In this document: positions 8,827 to 17,746 of the stretch, in pieces | Numbering within the stretch: position 1 is the stretch's first letter | Layout: each line of letters begins with the position of its first letter | Assembly (NCBI GenBank): GCA_964371055.1 | Contig: CAYJLF010000021.1 | Location: forward strand, 41,799 to 105,798 | DNA from: CAYJLF01 sp964371055 | Lineage (GTDB): Bacteria; Eisenbacteria; RBG-16-71-46; CAIMUX01 | Direction: 5' to 3' | DNA: 64,000 bases | Notes under the pieces: generated by a model | What the model was told of the DNA's origin: nothing | Databases searched by the model: none | The model's input: the letters and a program-made list of their open reading frames with translations, nothing else | Made by a program: the position numbers and the translations under genes

Positions 8827-9629
8827 GCGTCGTCTTGATCGTGAAAGACGAGGAAGCGGCCCTGCCGGCCTGCCTCGAGAGTGTTCGCGATCTGGCCGAC
8901 GAGATCGTCGTTGTCGACAGCGGATCGAAGGATGCCACCATCGCGATCGCGCGGCAGTATCACGCTCGCGTCCTCGAGCGCCCCTTCGAGGGATTCGGGC
9001 GCCAGAAGCAGTTCGCGATCGACCAGGCCCGCGGAGCGTGGGTCCTCTCGATCGACGCGGATGAGAGGGTGACGCCGCGACTGGCCGAGGAAATCCGGCG
9101 TATCACCTCCTCCCCGGATGCGGATCGCCCTCCCGCCGGCACACCGGGCGGGCGGAGCGGACCGAACGGCTATGAGATCCGCCGCGAGGTCTGGTTCCTC
9201 GGTCACCGCCTCCGCTTCGGAGGGATGCAGCGCGACCGCGTGCTGCGTCTCTTCCGCCGCGGCCGCGCCCGCGTGACCACCTCGTCGGTTCATGAGCGCA
9301 TCGAGCTCGACGGTCCGATCGGTCGCTTGCGTGGCGCCCTGGAACATCACACCCATCGCAGCGTCGAACGCTACCTCGAGAAGGCGAACCTCTACTCGTC
9401 ACTCGCCGCCGCCGACGGGCGGGCGCGTGGCCGGCGCTTTCACTGGTGGATGCATCTTCGCCCCGCCTGGGAGATGCTGCGCCGCCTGGTCCTGCTCGGA
9501 GGCATCCTGGATGGCCACGCGGGATTTCTCTACGCGGGCCTCTCGGCCTACTCCGCGTGGCTGCGCGCGATCAAACTTCGCGAGCTGGAAGCTTCCGAGC
9601 AGAAGAGACGACCCACGCGGTCGAGCTGA
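8817..9629 (+). CDS. Glycosyltransferase family 2, WaaE/KdtX-like
   Basis: 270 aa. N-terminal GT-A fold: LSVVLIVKDEEAALPACLES, EIVVVDSGSKDAT, then FGRQKQFAID and LSIDADERVTP, carrying the DxD-type metal/nucleotide motif (DAD). The FEGFGRQKQ-type segment and the GMQRDRVLRLFRRGRARV region resemble lipopolysaccharide core transferases of the WaaE/KdtX type. The C-terminal part has a basic and partly hydrophobic tail (about 210-250) that may sit on the membrane. The start overlaps the end of the GT4 gene, so the two are probably co-translated and act on the same glycan. The exact sugar and acceptor are not readable. Confidence 0.85.
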   Translation: MRLSVVLIVKDEEAALPACLESVRDLADEIVVVDSGSKDATIAIARQYHARVLERPFEGFGRQKQFAIDQARGAWVLSIDADERVTPRLAEEIRRITSSPDADRPPAGTPGGRSGPNGYEIRREVWFLGHRLRFGGMQRDRVLRLFRRGRARVTTSSVHERIELDGPIGRLRGALEHHTHRSVERYLEKANLYSSLAAADGRARGRRFHWWMHLRPAWEMLRRLVLLGGILDGHAGFLYAGLSAYSAWLRAIKLRELEASEQKRRPTRSS

Positions 9630-9637
9630 GCCGCGAG

Positions 9638-10222
9638 TCACGGCGGCGCGCAGTCGACCCAGTCGCGCAGCCGCTCGAGCGACTTGGGACCGATCCCTTT
9701 GACGCGGCGGAGATCCTCGAGGCGGCGGAATGGACCGGCCCGATCCCGCTCCTCGATCAGGCGCCGGGCCATCGCCGGTCCGATGCCGGGGAGCAGTTCG
9801 AGGTCGCTCGCCGAGGCGACGTTGATCCTGATGCGGCCCCGCTCACGCACTCCGGCCGGCAGGGCGGATTCAGGCTGCACGGCGACCCGATCGGTCCTCT
9901 TCGGGTCGAGGCTGGTCCGCGTCCCGGCCCGATCCGAAACCGCGGCGGCGGCCCAGGGGCCCGGGATCAGCGCCGCGCCCATCGACTTCGGTGATACGTC
10001 GGAGCCGTCCTCGATCCCACCCTCTTCAGCCCCGATCTCGTCGGCTCCATCTCCCCCAAGCGTGAGTACAGAGTCGAGGGCAGACTGGCCGTTGAGCCAC
10101 GCCGTCAGCTCGCGGTCAGGCCCGGCGCGACGGTGCTCGCTCCAGAGGGCCGCCACCTGCCCCAGGGAGAGCAGCGCGGCCAGAGTGAGGAGGGCCTGCC
10201 GTTCCTGGCTCGTCAAGATCAT
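9638..10222 (-). CDS. Membrane-anchored helix-hairpin-helix (ComEA-like) protein
   Basis: 194 aa from ATG 10222, preceded by GGGAGGGG. One N-terminal membrane segment (about residues 10-28, LLTLAALLSLGQVAALW), a poorly conserved linker rich in Gly, Asp and Ala, and a C-terminal double HhH module: INVASASDLELLPGIGPAMA, RRLIEERDRAGPFRRLEDL, VKGIGPKSLERLRDWV. This is the layout of ComEA-type DNA-binding proteins that receive DNA at the membrane during uptake; many bacteria have such proteins with no proven role. It lies 35 bp downstream of the barrel gene on the same strand and ends 8 bp from the convergent GT2 gene. Confidence 0.8.
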   Translation of the reverse strand: MILTSQERQALLTLAALLSLGQVAALWSEHRRAGPDRELTAWLNGQSALDSVLTLGGDGADEIGAEEGGIEDGSDVSPKSMGAALIPGPWAAAAVSDRAGTRTSLDPKRTDRVAVQPESALPAGVRERGRIRINVASASDLELLPGIGPAMARRLIEERDRAGPFRRLEDLRRVKGIGPKSLERLRDWVDCAPP

Positions 10223-10257
10223 CGCCCCTCCCCCGCACCGGGAGAGGGCCGGCGCGC

Positions 10258-12501
10258 TCAGTCGGTGAATCGCCAGGTCAGTCCCATGCGGTAGGTGCGC
10301 AACGGGAGGGTCACCCAGCCGGCGGTCTCGTCGAAGTCGGCCGCGGCCGTTTCGTCCGACTCCAGGTTGATGAGGAGAAACGAGAAGGTCAAAGACTCGA
10401 CCCGGGCCAACGCGCCGGCGTCGTAGCGGTCGCTCCACGGCAACTCGCCGTACGGCGTGCCGCGGCGTCCCGCCACCTCTCCGCGCAGGAATCCCTCGAC
10501 CTCGAGGTCGCCCTCGAAGAACCGGGCCCCCCACGACAGCCGGAAGCTTCCCTCGACGGGAGTCATCCAGAGTTGATCGCGCCAACCGGGATCGGACAGA
10601 CGCCCCGTCACGCTGCCGAAGAAGCCGAATCCTCCCGCCAGGCCCTGCCGCGCGTGCAAGCGCGCGCTCACCACCCGGATCGTGGCATCCCGCGCCGCAG
10701 CGGAGAGAAGCCCCCACGACTCCGGAACGAAGAGCGCAAACTCCTCTCCGGTCGGCGCGACGGCATGCGCGATGCTGACTCCCCGCACGCGCAGAAGAGC
10801 TTCGTCCGGCGGCTTCCGCGCCAGCCCGGCCGTGAAGAACCCCGACGCTGTCGCCGGCTCCCGATCCACCACCTTCGTCCGGCGGAGTTCGAGGCCGAAC
10901 CGGGAGATCACCTCGAGCGGTCGGCCAGGGTCGATGAGCGCAGCGGAAGCGCTGTCCGCCGTTGACGCCAACCAGACCCCTTGCCCGACGATCGACGCGA
11001 GGTCGCCCGCCAACCGCGGCACCAGAGGGGCGCGGGGCATGCGATCGAGGTGCGCCGCGAGACGCCATCCGTGCGGAAGCCGACGGGAAGCGTCGAACGC
11101 CGCGGTCCAGTCGCTCTTTCCTGCGATCGGTGACGAAAGGCCGCCTGATCCCTGGTACCGCCACGTTCCCGACACTCCTTCGATCCCCGCTGCAATCCCC
11201 GGGCCGAACGAGGTCTTGTCACGCCAGGTTCCCCCCGGTTCGTCGCGGCGGAAACGGAGATGGTTTCGATCCAGTTGGAACGTGACGCGCGGCCGCACGC
11301 GATCCCCCGGCCCCTCCACCCGCAGGAGCCCGCGGCCGAAGGCGTCCTTGCGGAGAGCGGCGGGAGATCCGTCCCAGAGCTGTCGATTCCAAGTCACCGC
11401 GAGCGAGAGATCGCCCCGCCAACCCGCATGCCGCACGAGCAGGCCGGCCTCGGTCGAGGATCGGTGAAAGGCGTAACGCTCGAACCAGAAAGGACGGACA
11501 CGGGCGATCTGCCGGTGCCAGCCGAGACGCCATCCCCCCCATGAGGTCCCGCGATCGAACCGCAGCAGCAGGTTTTCCGCGAACTGCGCCAGGTAGCCGG
11601 TCTCGAATCGTCCCTCGGACTTGGTGTCCTGGTAGCCGAAGCGCCAGAGGCCTGATCCCGACGGCCGCGCCAGGAAAAACTCCTCGGTGAACACGCCCCC
11701 CGTTCCGCGAGTCGCCCGGGCGGCACTGGCGGCCCTCGTGGAGTCAGGGCCGAGCAGTTCGAGCTCGAGGATCTGCCCGCCACTCGGATTCGACGGCAGA
11801 CGGATCGGATCGGCGTCGTGGAGCATGACACGCCCCAGCCAAAGGGGACCCACCGCATCGGGGGCCAGGCCGGGATCTCCGGGCGCCGGCAGCGGCATCC
11901 CCTCGAGGAGCACCGCGGGGGTCTCTCGTCCGGGGAGGTCACCCGGATCGACCGGATCGGGAAGGTGGTGGGCCGGAGAGGGAACGCGCTGCAGACCGGC
12001 CGCGACGGCGACGGCGTCGCGCATCGGGTAGTCGACGGCGCGGTCGACCACCTCGGGCGGTCCGAGCGTCGTGAACGCGCCGACCGGATCCGGCCACGGG
12101 AGCCGGGCGGTAGACCAGGACCAGGTCCGGCGCGGGGGGTGCGGGGAGAGAGAGTCCGCCGCCGTGGCGCCATCCACATCCCGGAGGCTGTCCGCCTCGC
12201 CGGAGTCGCGCGCGATCCCCGCCTTCAGCGTGTCCGCCTGGACCGAGGAGGAATCGGGATCCGTGGTCGTGACCAGGCGAGGAGGGAGAGGACGCGTCCC
12301 GGCGCTCTTCGGCCGGGGGAGCTCCCCGAAGCCGCCGGGCGAAGCGACACCGGCAGGCGCGATCAAGAGGGAGAGAGTCGCGAGGAGAGCAGCGTCGAGA
12401 GATGCGGTCCGTACCCGCCGGCGCGACGCCGTCCGGACGGTCGGGACGGGGATCAGGCTGCCCGGTCGTGAGCTTCCGGCGAATCGATCTGCGTGCGGCA
12501 A
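10258..12501 (-). CDS. TonB-dependent-receptor-like outer-membrane barrel with reduced plug
   Basis: About 747 aa if a TTG at 12501 is used. The open frame reaches an ATG at 12582, but that would overlap the upstream TPR gene by 130 bp; neither start has a good ribosome site. Hydrophobic LDAALLATLSLLIAPAGVAS is a signal peptide. Residues about 130-250 look like a degenerate plug (DAVAVAAGLQRVPS, AVLLEGMPLPAPGDPG, IRLPSNPSGGQ). The rest alternates aromatic and polar residues in short strands typical of a beta barrel, ending MGLTWRFTD. Substrate unknown. It follows the TPR gene and precedes the HhH gene on the same strand. Confidence 0.65.
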   Translation of the reverse strand: MPHADRFAGSSRPGSLIPVPTVRTASRRRVRTASLDAALLATLSLLIAPAGVASPGGFGELPRPKSAGTRPLPPRLVTTTDPDSSSVQADTLKAGIARDSGEADSLRDVDGATAADSLSPHPPRRTWSWSTARLPWPDPVGAFTTLGPPEVVDRAVDYPMRDAVAVAAGLQRVPSPAHHLPDPVDPGDLPGRETPAVLLEGMPLPAPGDPGLAPDAVGPLWLGRVMLHDADPIRLPSNPSGGQILELELLGPDSTRAASAARATRGTGGVFTEEFFLARPSGSGLWRFGYQDTKSEGRFETGYLAQFAENLLLRFDRGTSWGGWRLGWHRQIARVRPFWFERYAFHRSSTEAGLLVRHAGWRGDLSLAVTWNRQLWDGSPAALRKDAFGRGLLRVEGPGDRVRPRVTFQLDRNHLRFRRDEPGGTWRDKTSFGPGIAAGIEGVSGTWRYQGSGGLSSPIAGKSDWTAAFDASRRLPHGWRLAAHLDRMPRAPLVPRLAGDLASIVGQGVWLASTADSASAALIDPGRPLEVISRFGLELRRTKVVDREPATASGFFTAGLARKPPDEALLRVRGVSIAHAVAPTGEEFALFVPESWGLLSAAARDATIRVVSARLHARQGLAGGFGFFGSVTGRLSDPGWRDQLWMTPVEGSFRLSWGARFFEGDLEVEGFLRGEVAGRRGTPYGELPWSDRYDAGALARVESLTFSFLLINLESDETAAADFDETAGWVTLPLRTYRMGLTWRFTD

Positions 12502-14591
12502 CGATCGCGGCGTTCGTCCACATCGGAGAAGGGAGCCTCCTCCTCCGCGATCCGCTCGAAGATCTCCGCCGCTTCCCGCCATTCCGCGACCGACTCCAAC
12601 GCCACGCCCAGGTGATAGAGGAGGCTGAGCCGCCGTGGCCCCTCCTCAACCGGCTGTTCCAGGGCGGAGCGGAACTCGTGCACCGCCTCGCGATGGCGCT
12701 GGAGCTCCATCAGGCAGAGCCCCCGGAGTTCGCGCGCCTGTCCTTCCATCTCGGGGGAGATCCCGGGCGCCCCGAGGACCGCGTCGGCCTCGTCGATCGC
12801 CTCGTCGAAAAGCCCCATCCCCTGATGCGAGACGGCGAGGTCATAGTGGCTTTGCCAGTCGTCCCCGGCAATCTGCTTCTTCACGCCCTCCCGGAACTCG
12901 TCCAAGAGCGCCCCGAGGTCGACCCACTCGTCGCTGGCCACCGCCCGCGCCGGCGCTCCGACCGCGAGGGTCGCCCCACTGGTCTCGAGCACACCCGCGA
13001 TCGAGTTTCGCGTCTCCTCCGGGATCCGCTCCGCGCCGGGAACCCCCATCTCGCGGAACCGAGCCAGCCGACGCCGCGCGGTCGAGTCCTCAGGATCGAT
13101 CTGGAGCACCTGCAGGAAGACTTCGAGCGCCTCCTCCATCACTCCCGCCTCGATCCAGGCATCCCCGAGCAGGACGAGATAGTGCAGTTCGCCCGCCGAG
13201 TCCTCCTGCAGGCGGGTGATCTCGACCAGGCGCGTGAGCGCGGTCGGATCGAGCGGCTGCTCATGTCGCGCCCGCTCCAGCAGGCGACGCGCCTCGGGCC
13301 AATGCCCGGCCTCGAAGGCCTCGTCCGCCTGCTCCACCCACGACCGGCGCGAGGGCTCGAGATTCTCGGACACCTCGATTCCGGCCTGATCGAGCGCCGT
13401 CGACTCGGGGCAGGAAGTGCTCTCCTCGCTCCAGGACGACGCCGGGAAGTGCTCGACGACGAAGTCGCCCGGCTCGATCCGCGGGCCGGCGGTCGGGAGC
13501 GGAATCGCGTGGTCGGCCGCCTGGTCCTGCGCCTCCCCGCGGGGCTCCTCACTTCCCGTCTGCACGGCCGATTGGGATGCCTCGGCGGCGAGCTCGGAGA
13601 GGGCTTCGGCGAACGCCGCCGACGCCAGGCTCTCCACCTCCAGCAACGGCTCCGAATTGCCGGCGGAGTCGAACGCCGGTCCGCCATCGACCGGCAAGGG
13701 ATCCGCCGGATCGGGGCCGTCGGTCCGAGCGGCGACGTCCAGCGTCGCGACCTCGCCGGTCGGAGCCCCGGTCGGGCCCGACCCCGCGCGCAGGAACCCC
13801 CCCGTCGACGCCTCGGCGCGATACGGCTCCTCGAGCGCGGCAAGCAAGCGCTCGTCCCGGCCCGGGATCCGCTCGCGGGGGGCAGCCTCGGCGTCCTCCG
13901 GCCGGGCCTCATCGGCGACCTCGCGGTCGCCCGCCTCGGAGACCACGGCGTCGGCCCCGGGCTCCGACTCGGCGCCCTGCCGGGCATGGAAGTCCGCCTC
14001 CGCCTGGACAGCCTTCCGGATCAGCTCCCGGCCGATATCGACCGCTTCCTCGTGGTCGGCCAGGCGCCCGGCCAGGGACCGCAGGAGCGCCGCCGCCCGG
14101 TCCTCCCGCCCGGCTCGAGAGTAGTGCTCCGCCAGGCGCAGGGCGGCCTCATGCTGCAGGCCGACCACGGAAGAGGCGCGCTCGACCGCCTCGAGAAAGG
14201 CGTCATCGAATCGGTCGACTTCCACCACGCCGTCCAGGTAGGCGAGGAAGTGTGGAACGGCCTCCCCGACGAGCCCCTCGAGGTAGTAGAGGTCCCCGAG
14301 GACCCGGTGGACGAGGTGTCGTTCGGCGTCCAACCGCAGCACTTTCTTGCAGATCGCGATCGCGTTGCGATGGAGTCCCTCGCGCTGGTAGGACTGGACC
14401 GCGTCCATCCAGGCATCGAGCGCTTCCGTCGTCCGACCCGCCCGGACGAGCAGATCTCCCAGGTAGACGTGGTCGTAAGGATCGGATTCGGCCTCGCCGA
14501 GGAGTCGGCGCATCTCCGCCACCGCCAACGGGATCTTGCCGTCCCGCGCCAGTTGCTGCGCTTTACGCCGGGCGAGAACGTTCTTGTCCAC
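12453..14591 (-). CDS. Large TPR-repeat protein
   Basis: 712 aa from GTG 14591 (GGAG six nt upstream; a TTG at 14594 is too close). No signal peptide or membrane segment, so cytoplasmic. N-terminal TPR block, about 1-190 (IPLAVAEMRRLLGEAESDPY, VYLGDLLVRAGRTTEALDAW), a long acidic low-complexity centre rich in Glu, Ala, Pro and Ser (about 200-400), and a second TPR block to the end. Such proteins scaffold other proteins; no catalytic motif is seen. The 3' end overlaps the barrel gene's likely start, suggesting co-expression. Confidence 0.75.
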   Translation of the reverse strand: MDKNVLARRKAQQLARDGKIPLAVAEMRRLLGEAESDPYDHVYLGDLLVRAGRTTEALDAWMDAVQSYQREGLHRNAIAICKKVLRLDAERHLVHRVLGDLYYLEGLVGEAVPHFLAYLDGVVEVDRFDDAFLEAVERASSVVGLQHEAALRLAEHYSRAGREDRAAALLRSLAGRLADHEEAVDIGRELIRKAVQAEADFHARQGAESEPGADAVVSEAGDREVADEARPEDAEAAPRERIPGRDERLLAALEEPYRAEASTGGFLRAGSGPTGAPTGEVATLDVAARTDGPDPADPLPVDGGPAFDSAGNSEPLLEVESLASAAFAEALSELAAEASQSAVQTGSEEPRGEAQDQAADHAIPLPTAGPRIEPGDFVVEHFPASSWSEESTSCPESTALDQAGIEVSENLEPSRRSWVEQADEAFEAGHWPEARRLLERARHEQPLDPTALTRLVEITRLQEDSAGELHYLVLLGDAWIEAGVMEEALEVFLQVLQIDPEDSTARRRLARFREMGVPGAERIPEETRNSIAGVLETSGATLAVGAPARAVASDEWVDLGALLDEFREGVKKQIAGDDWQSHYDLAVSHQGMGLFDEAIDEADAVLGAPGISPEMEGQARELRGLCLMELQRHREAVHEFRSALEQPVEEGPRRLSLLYHLGVALESVAEWREAAEIFERIAEEEAPFSDVDERRDRCRTQIDSPEAHDRAA

Positions 14592-14763
14592 CAACGTCTC
14601 CGGGCCGCTTGCCTGCCGACCAAGGATGACCGGACCCTCCGCGCCAGAAGGGCGGGGGGCGCCGGGACGATCCGGTATTCGATTCCCTTGTGCTTATCGT
14701 CCGGCTCCGAAGGCATCTCCAACGAAAAGCTGGAGATCGGTGATCGGTCGGGACGGCCGAGGG

Positions 14764-16023
14764 TCAGACTGGAATCGGTCGTCCGTCCTTGAAGAGCTGG
14801 CGAACATGGGAGACGCCCAGGTGGTAGGCCAGAGAGACGTAGCTGGGCGCGTCCAGGACCTGCAGGTCGGCGCGCAGCCCGGGCGCGATGCGGCCCCTGT
14901 CCTCCCCCAGTCCGACCGCGTGGGCGGCGTTCACGGTCGCCGCCGTGACGGCCTCGGCGGGCGTCAGACCGAGTTCGAGGCAGGCGAGACTGATCACCAG
15001 CGGCATCGACTCGCACATCGACGAGCCGGGGTTGCAGTCGGTCGCCAGCGCCACCGGAATCTCCATCTGCATCATCGTTCGCGCCGGAGCGTAGTGTCCC
15101 TGCCCGAGCGAGAAGCTGGTGGCCGGCAGCAGGACGGCGGTGACACCGCCACGACAGAGCGCGAGCAGGCCATGTTCGGTCACCTCCAGAAGGTGGTCCG
15201 CCGAGACCGCGCCCAGTTCGGAGGCCAACTCCGCCCCGCCGACCGGCGCGAACTCGTCCGCGTGCAGCTTGAGCCGGAGCCCACGGCGGGCCGCCTCCAC
15301 CAGGATCATGCGGGATTGCTCAGCCGTGAAGACCCCCCGCTCGCAGAAGACGTCGCAGAAAACCGCCCGCGTCTCTGTCGCCACGCGCGGGAGCATCTCG
15401 TCCACGATGAGACGCACGTAAGCGTCGCGATCCTCACGGTACTCGTCCGGAAACTCGTGGGCCCCGAGGAAGGTGGGAACCAGGTCGACCGGGTGCGCGG
15501 CATCCAGCTCTCCGATGAGTCGCAGCGCGCGCAGTTCCTGCTCCGTATTCAGGCCGTACCCGCTCTTCGCCTCGACCGTCGTCGTGCCGAGCCGGAGCAT
15601 TCGGTCGAGCCTCCGGGCGGTCTGGCGCCGGATCTCCTCGTCCCCCGTCTCCCGGAACGCGCGCACCGAGGAGCGGATCCCGCCGCCGGCCGCGGCGATC
15701 TCCAGGTACGAACGCCCCCGGCAACGCTGGTCGAACTCGCCGGCCCGCGAGCCGGCGAAGAGCACGTGGGTGTGAGGATCCACGAAGCCGGGAAGCACGA
15801 CGCCCCCCTCCGCGTCGTCGATCGCCCCGGCCGGAGCTTCGAATCGCTCCAGGATCTCGCCCTCCGCCCCGGCGGCTGCGATCCGATCGCCGCGGATGGC
15901 GATCGCGCCTCCGGCGATGATGCCCAGCTCGTCCATCTGCGCCCCCCGCCGCGGGACGGGCCCTTCGCTCAGGGTGACGAGCTCTCCGATCCCACACAGG
16001 ATGCGATCAACCTGTTCCCTCAC
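14764..16023 (-). CDS. hutI: Imidazolonepropionase
   Basis: 419 aa, GTG start with GGGAGGGG three bases upstream. Hydrolyses 4-imidazolone-5-propionate to N-formimino-glutamate, the step after HutU. The amidohydrolase metal site is visible: GFVDPHTHVLFAG (HxH), KLHADEF (third His), SADHLLEVTEHG (fourth His) and ATDCNPGSSMCESMP (Asp). Also diagnostic are GGGIRSSVRAFRETG, TTTVEAKSGYGLN and VPTFLGAHEFP. Length is typical (about 405-420 aa). hutU lies 7 kb downstream on the same strand, separated by unrelated genes, so this is a dispersed hut set. A candidate promoter is listed at 16053-16081. Confidence 0.95.
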   Translation of the reverse strand: MREQVDRILCGIGELVTLSEGPVPRRGAQMDELGIIAGGAIAIRGDRIAAAGAEGEILERFEAPAGAIDDAEGGVVLPGFVDPHTHVLFAGSRAGEFDQRCRGRSYLEIAAAGGGIRSSVRAFRETGDEEIRRQTARRLDRMLRLGTTTVEAKSGYGLNTEQELRALRLIGELDAAHPVDLVPTFLGAHEFPDEYREDRDAYVRLIVDEMLPRVATETRAVFCDVFCERGVFTAEQSRMILVEAARRGLRLKLHADEFAPVGGAELASELGAVSADHLLEVTEHGLLALCRGGVTAVLLPATSFSLGQGHYAPARTMMQMEIPVALATDCNPGSSMCESMPLVISLACLELGLTPAEAVTAATVNAAHAVGLGEDRGRIAPGLRADLQVLDAPSYVSLAYHLGVSHVRQLFKDGRPIPV

Positions 16024-16052
16024 GCTCCCCTCCCGGTTGAGGTCCGTCGCCG

Positions 16053-16081
16053 ATTCTAGCGACTGGCGCGGACGCGGGGAA
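16053..16081 (-). promoter_or_regulatory. Candidate promoter for hutI
   Basis: Minus strand: TTCCCC (16081-16076), 17 bp, TAGAAT (16058-16053), about 30 bp before the hutI GTG. The -10 is good, the -35 weak. Confidence 0.35.
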
Positions 16082-16146
16082 CGGCTCAGCGAAGGGACCC
16101 CGCGCCGTCTTTCCGCCCGTCGTTGAGCGCCGGCGTCTCGGGAGGC

Positions 16147-16175
16147 TTGCCGGATCGTTCAGGCCTCCTTATGAT
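16147..16175 (+). promoter_or_regulatory. Candidate sigma70 promoter for the CDF transporter gene
   Basis: TTGCCG (16147-16152), 17 bp, TATGAT (16170-16175). Spacing is optimal and the -10 matches five of six consensus bases. Expected start of transcription near 16182, about 38 bp before the TTG start codon. Confidence 0.55.
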
Positions 16176-16219
16176 CGCCCTGCGCCTTTCGTCGCGGCGA
16201 GGGGCACTGGGAGGAAGCT

Positions 16220-17746
16220 TTGACGAACGCCGACGTCGAGCCGGGCGCACAGGTAACAGGTCACCCCGCCATGCCCGGTCGGGACGCACCGCGAGCGCGG
16301 GATCTCCGATCGAAAACCGCCGAGCGGGAGAAGCGCAACGTCGCCCTCAGCTCGGTCATCGCGGCGGTGGTGCTGACCGGGACCAAGCTGGTGGTCGGCC
16401 TCATGACTGGCAGCCTGGGAATCCTCTCCGAGGCGATGCACTCCGGTCTCGACCTCGTCGCGGCCGGGCTGACCCTGGTGGCGGTCCGCGTCTCCGGACG
16501 CCCGGCCGATCCGGATCACCCGTACGGCCACGGGAAGGTCGAGAACCTCTCCGCTCTCCTGCAAACCGTCCTCCTCCTCTTGACCTGCGTCTGGATCACG
16601 TGGGAGGCGATCCGCCGTCTCCTGACGCCCGACGTGCACGTCGATGCCAACATCTGGGCCTTCCTCGTCGTCCTGCTCTCACTCGTGGTCGACTGGTCAC
16701 GTTCCCGCGCGCTGCTGAAAGTCGCGCGCCGCCACAAGAGCGCGGCGCTCGAGGCCGACGCGCTGCATTTCTCTACCGACCTCTGGTCGAGCCTTGTCGT
16801 CCTGGGCGGACTCGTCCTGGTCCGCCTCGCGGGCATGACCGGCTGGCCCTGGCTGGTCCATGCCGACGCGGTGGCCGCGCTCATGGTGGCCGCCATCGTC
16901 GTCAAGATCGGGTGGCAACTCGGCCGGCACAACGTCGACGCCCTGCTCGATCGCACGCCGCCCCAACTGCGCGAACAGCTGGCCCGGGCGGCCGGCGTCG
17001 CGGGAGTCCGCGCCGTTCCCCGGCTTCGCGTGCGGCAGGTCGGCCCGCAGTCGTTCGTCGATCTCACCGTCCACGTCGATCGAGGGAGTCCCTTCGATCG
17101 CGCGCACGCCATCGCCGACGAAGTGGAGCGATCGATCCACGGATTCTTGCCGCAGGCCGACGTCGTGGTTCACGTCGAGCCGGTCGAGGGAGCCGACGAG
17201 GGGATCCTCGACAAGATCAGGATCCTCGCCGCGCGCGAGGGTTTCAGCGCGCACGCGATCCAGCTCCACGAAGTCGGCGGCCGGTACACGATCGAGATGC
17301 ACCTCGAGGCGACCGAGCCACTGACGGTCGGTCAGGCGCACACTCGGGCGCACGCCTTCGAGGAGGCTCTACGTACGTCCCTGTTCCACCTCGACCACGT
17401 CGTCACCCACCTGGAGCCGCCGGGGACGGGGATCCGGACCCGCCCCGGCACCCCCGCCGAGATCGATCGCATCCGGGGAGCGCTGCAGTTCATCCCGGCG
17501 GAACTGGGCGTCACGTGCGAGCCACACGCCGTCGATGTCAGGGTCGAGGAGCGCCGGCTGTCGGTCTCGTTCCATTGCGTCATGCCACCGGCGCTCTCCC
17601 TCGACGAGGCACACCGGATCTGTCACGAGATCGAGAAGCGGCTTCGCGCGCGGTTGCCGGAGATCGTGCGCGTCACGATCCGGGTGGAGCCTCCGGCGAG
17701 TTGTCCGGAGGCGTACGCTCCCCGAACCACGCCGCAGCCTGGTTGA
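16220..17746 (+). CDS. Cation diffusion facilitator (CDF) transporter with extended cytoplasmic C-terminus
   Basis: 508 aa, TTG start with GGGAGGAAG just upstream. CDF proteins export Zn2+, Fe2+ or similar ions in exchange for protons. Membrane part about 42-235; metal-site pairs H74-x3-D78 in the second helix (EAMHSGLD) and H183-x3-D187 in the fifth (HFSTD). The first cytoplasmic dimerisation domain (PRLRVRQVGPQSFVDLTVHV, about 270-330) is followed by two more segments of similar pattern (about 336-400 and 425-495, each with a strand, HxxEAL/CHEIEK-type helix and H/RVEPP ending). Usual CDF length is about 300 aa, so the tail is tripled. It overlaps the convergent helicase gene by 74 bp. Confidence 0.9.
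   Translation: MTNADVEPGAQVTGHPAMPGRDAPRARDLRSKTAEREKRNVALSSVIAAVVLTGTKLVVGLMTGSLGILSEAMHSGLDLVAAGLTLVAVRVSGRPADPDHPYGHGKVENLSALLQTVLLLLTCVWITWEAIRRLLTPDVHVDANIWAFLVVLLSLVVDWSRSRALLKVARRHKSAALEADALHFSTDLWSSLVVLGGLVLVRLAGMTGWPWLVHADAVAALMVAAIVVKIGWQLGRHNVDALLDRTPPQLREQLARAAGVAGVRAVPRLRVRQVGPQSFVDLTVHVDRGSPFDRAHAIADEVERSIHGFLPQADVVVHVEPVEGADEGILDKIRILAAREGFSAHAIQLHEVGGRYTIEMHLEATEPLTVGQAHTRAHAFEEALRTSLFHLDHVVTHLEPPGTGIRTRPGTPAEIDRIRGALQFIPAELGVTCEPHAVDVRVEERRLSVSFHCVMPPALSLDEAHRICHEIEKRLRARLPEIVRVTIRVEPPASCPEAYAPRTTPQPG

Noticed and set aside
12402..14792. 796-codon frame antisense to the TPR gene; similarly 50512-53151 and 58935-61595
   Set aside because: Shadows of GC-rich genes: no motif, no ribosome site, Arg/Pro/Gly-rich translations.
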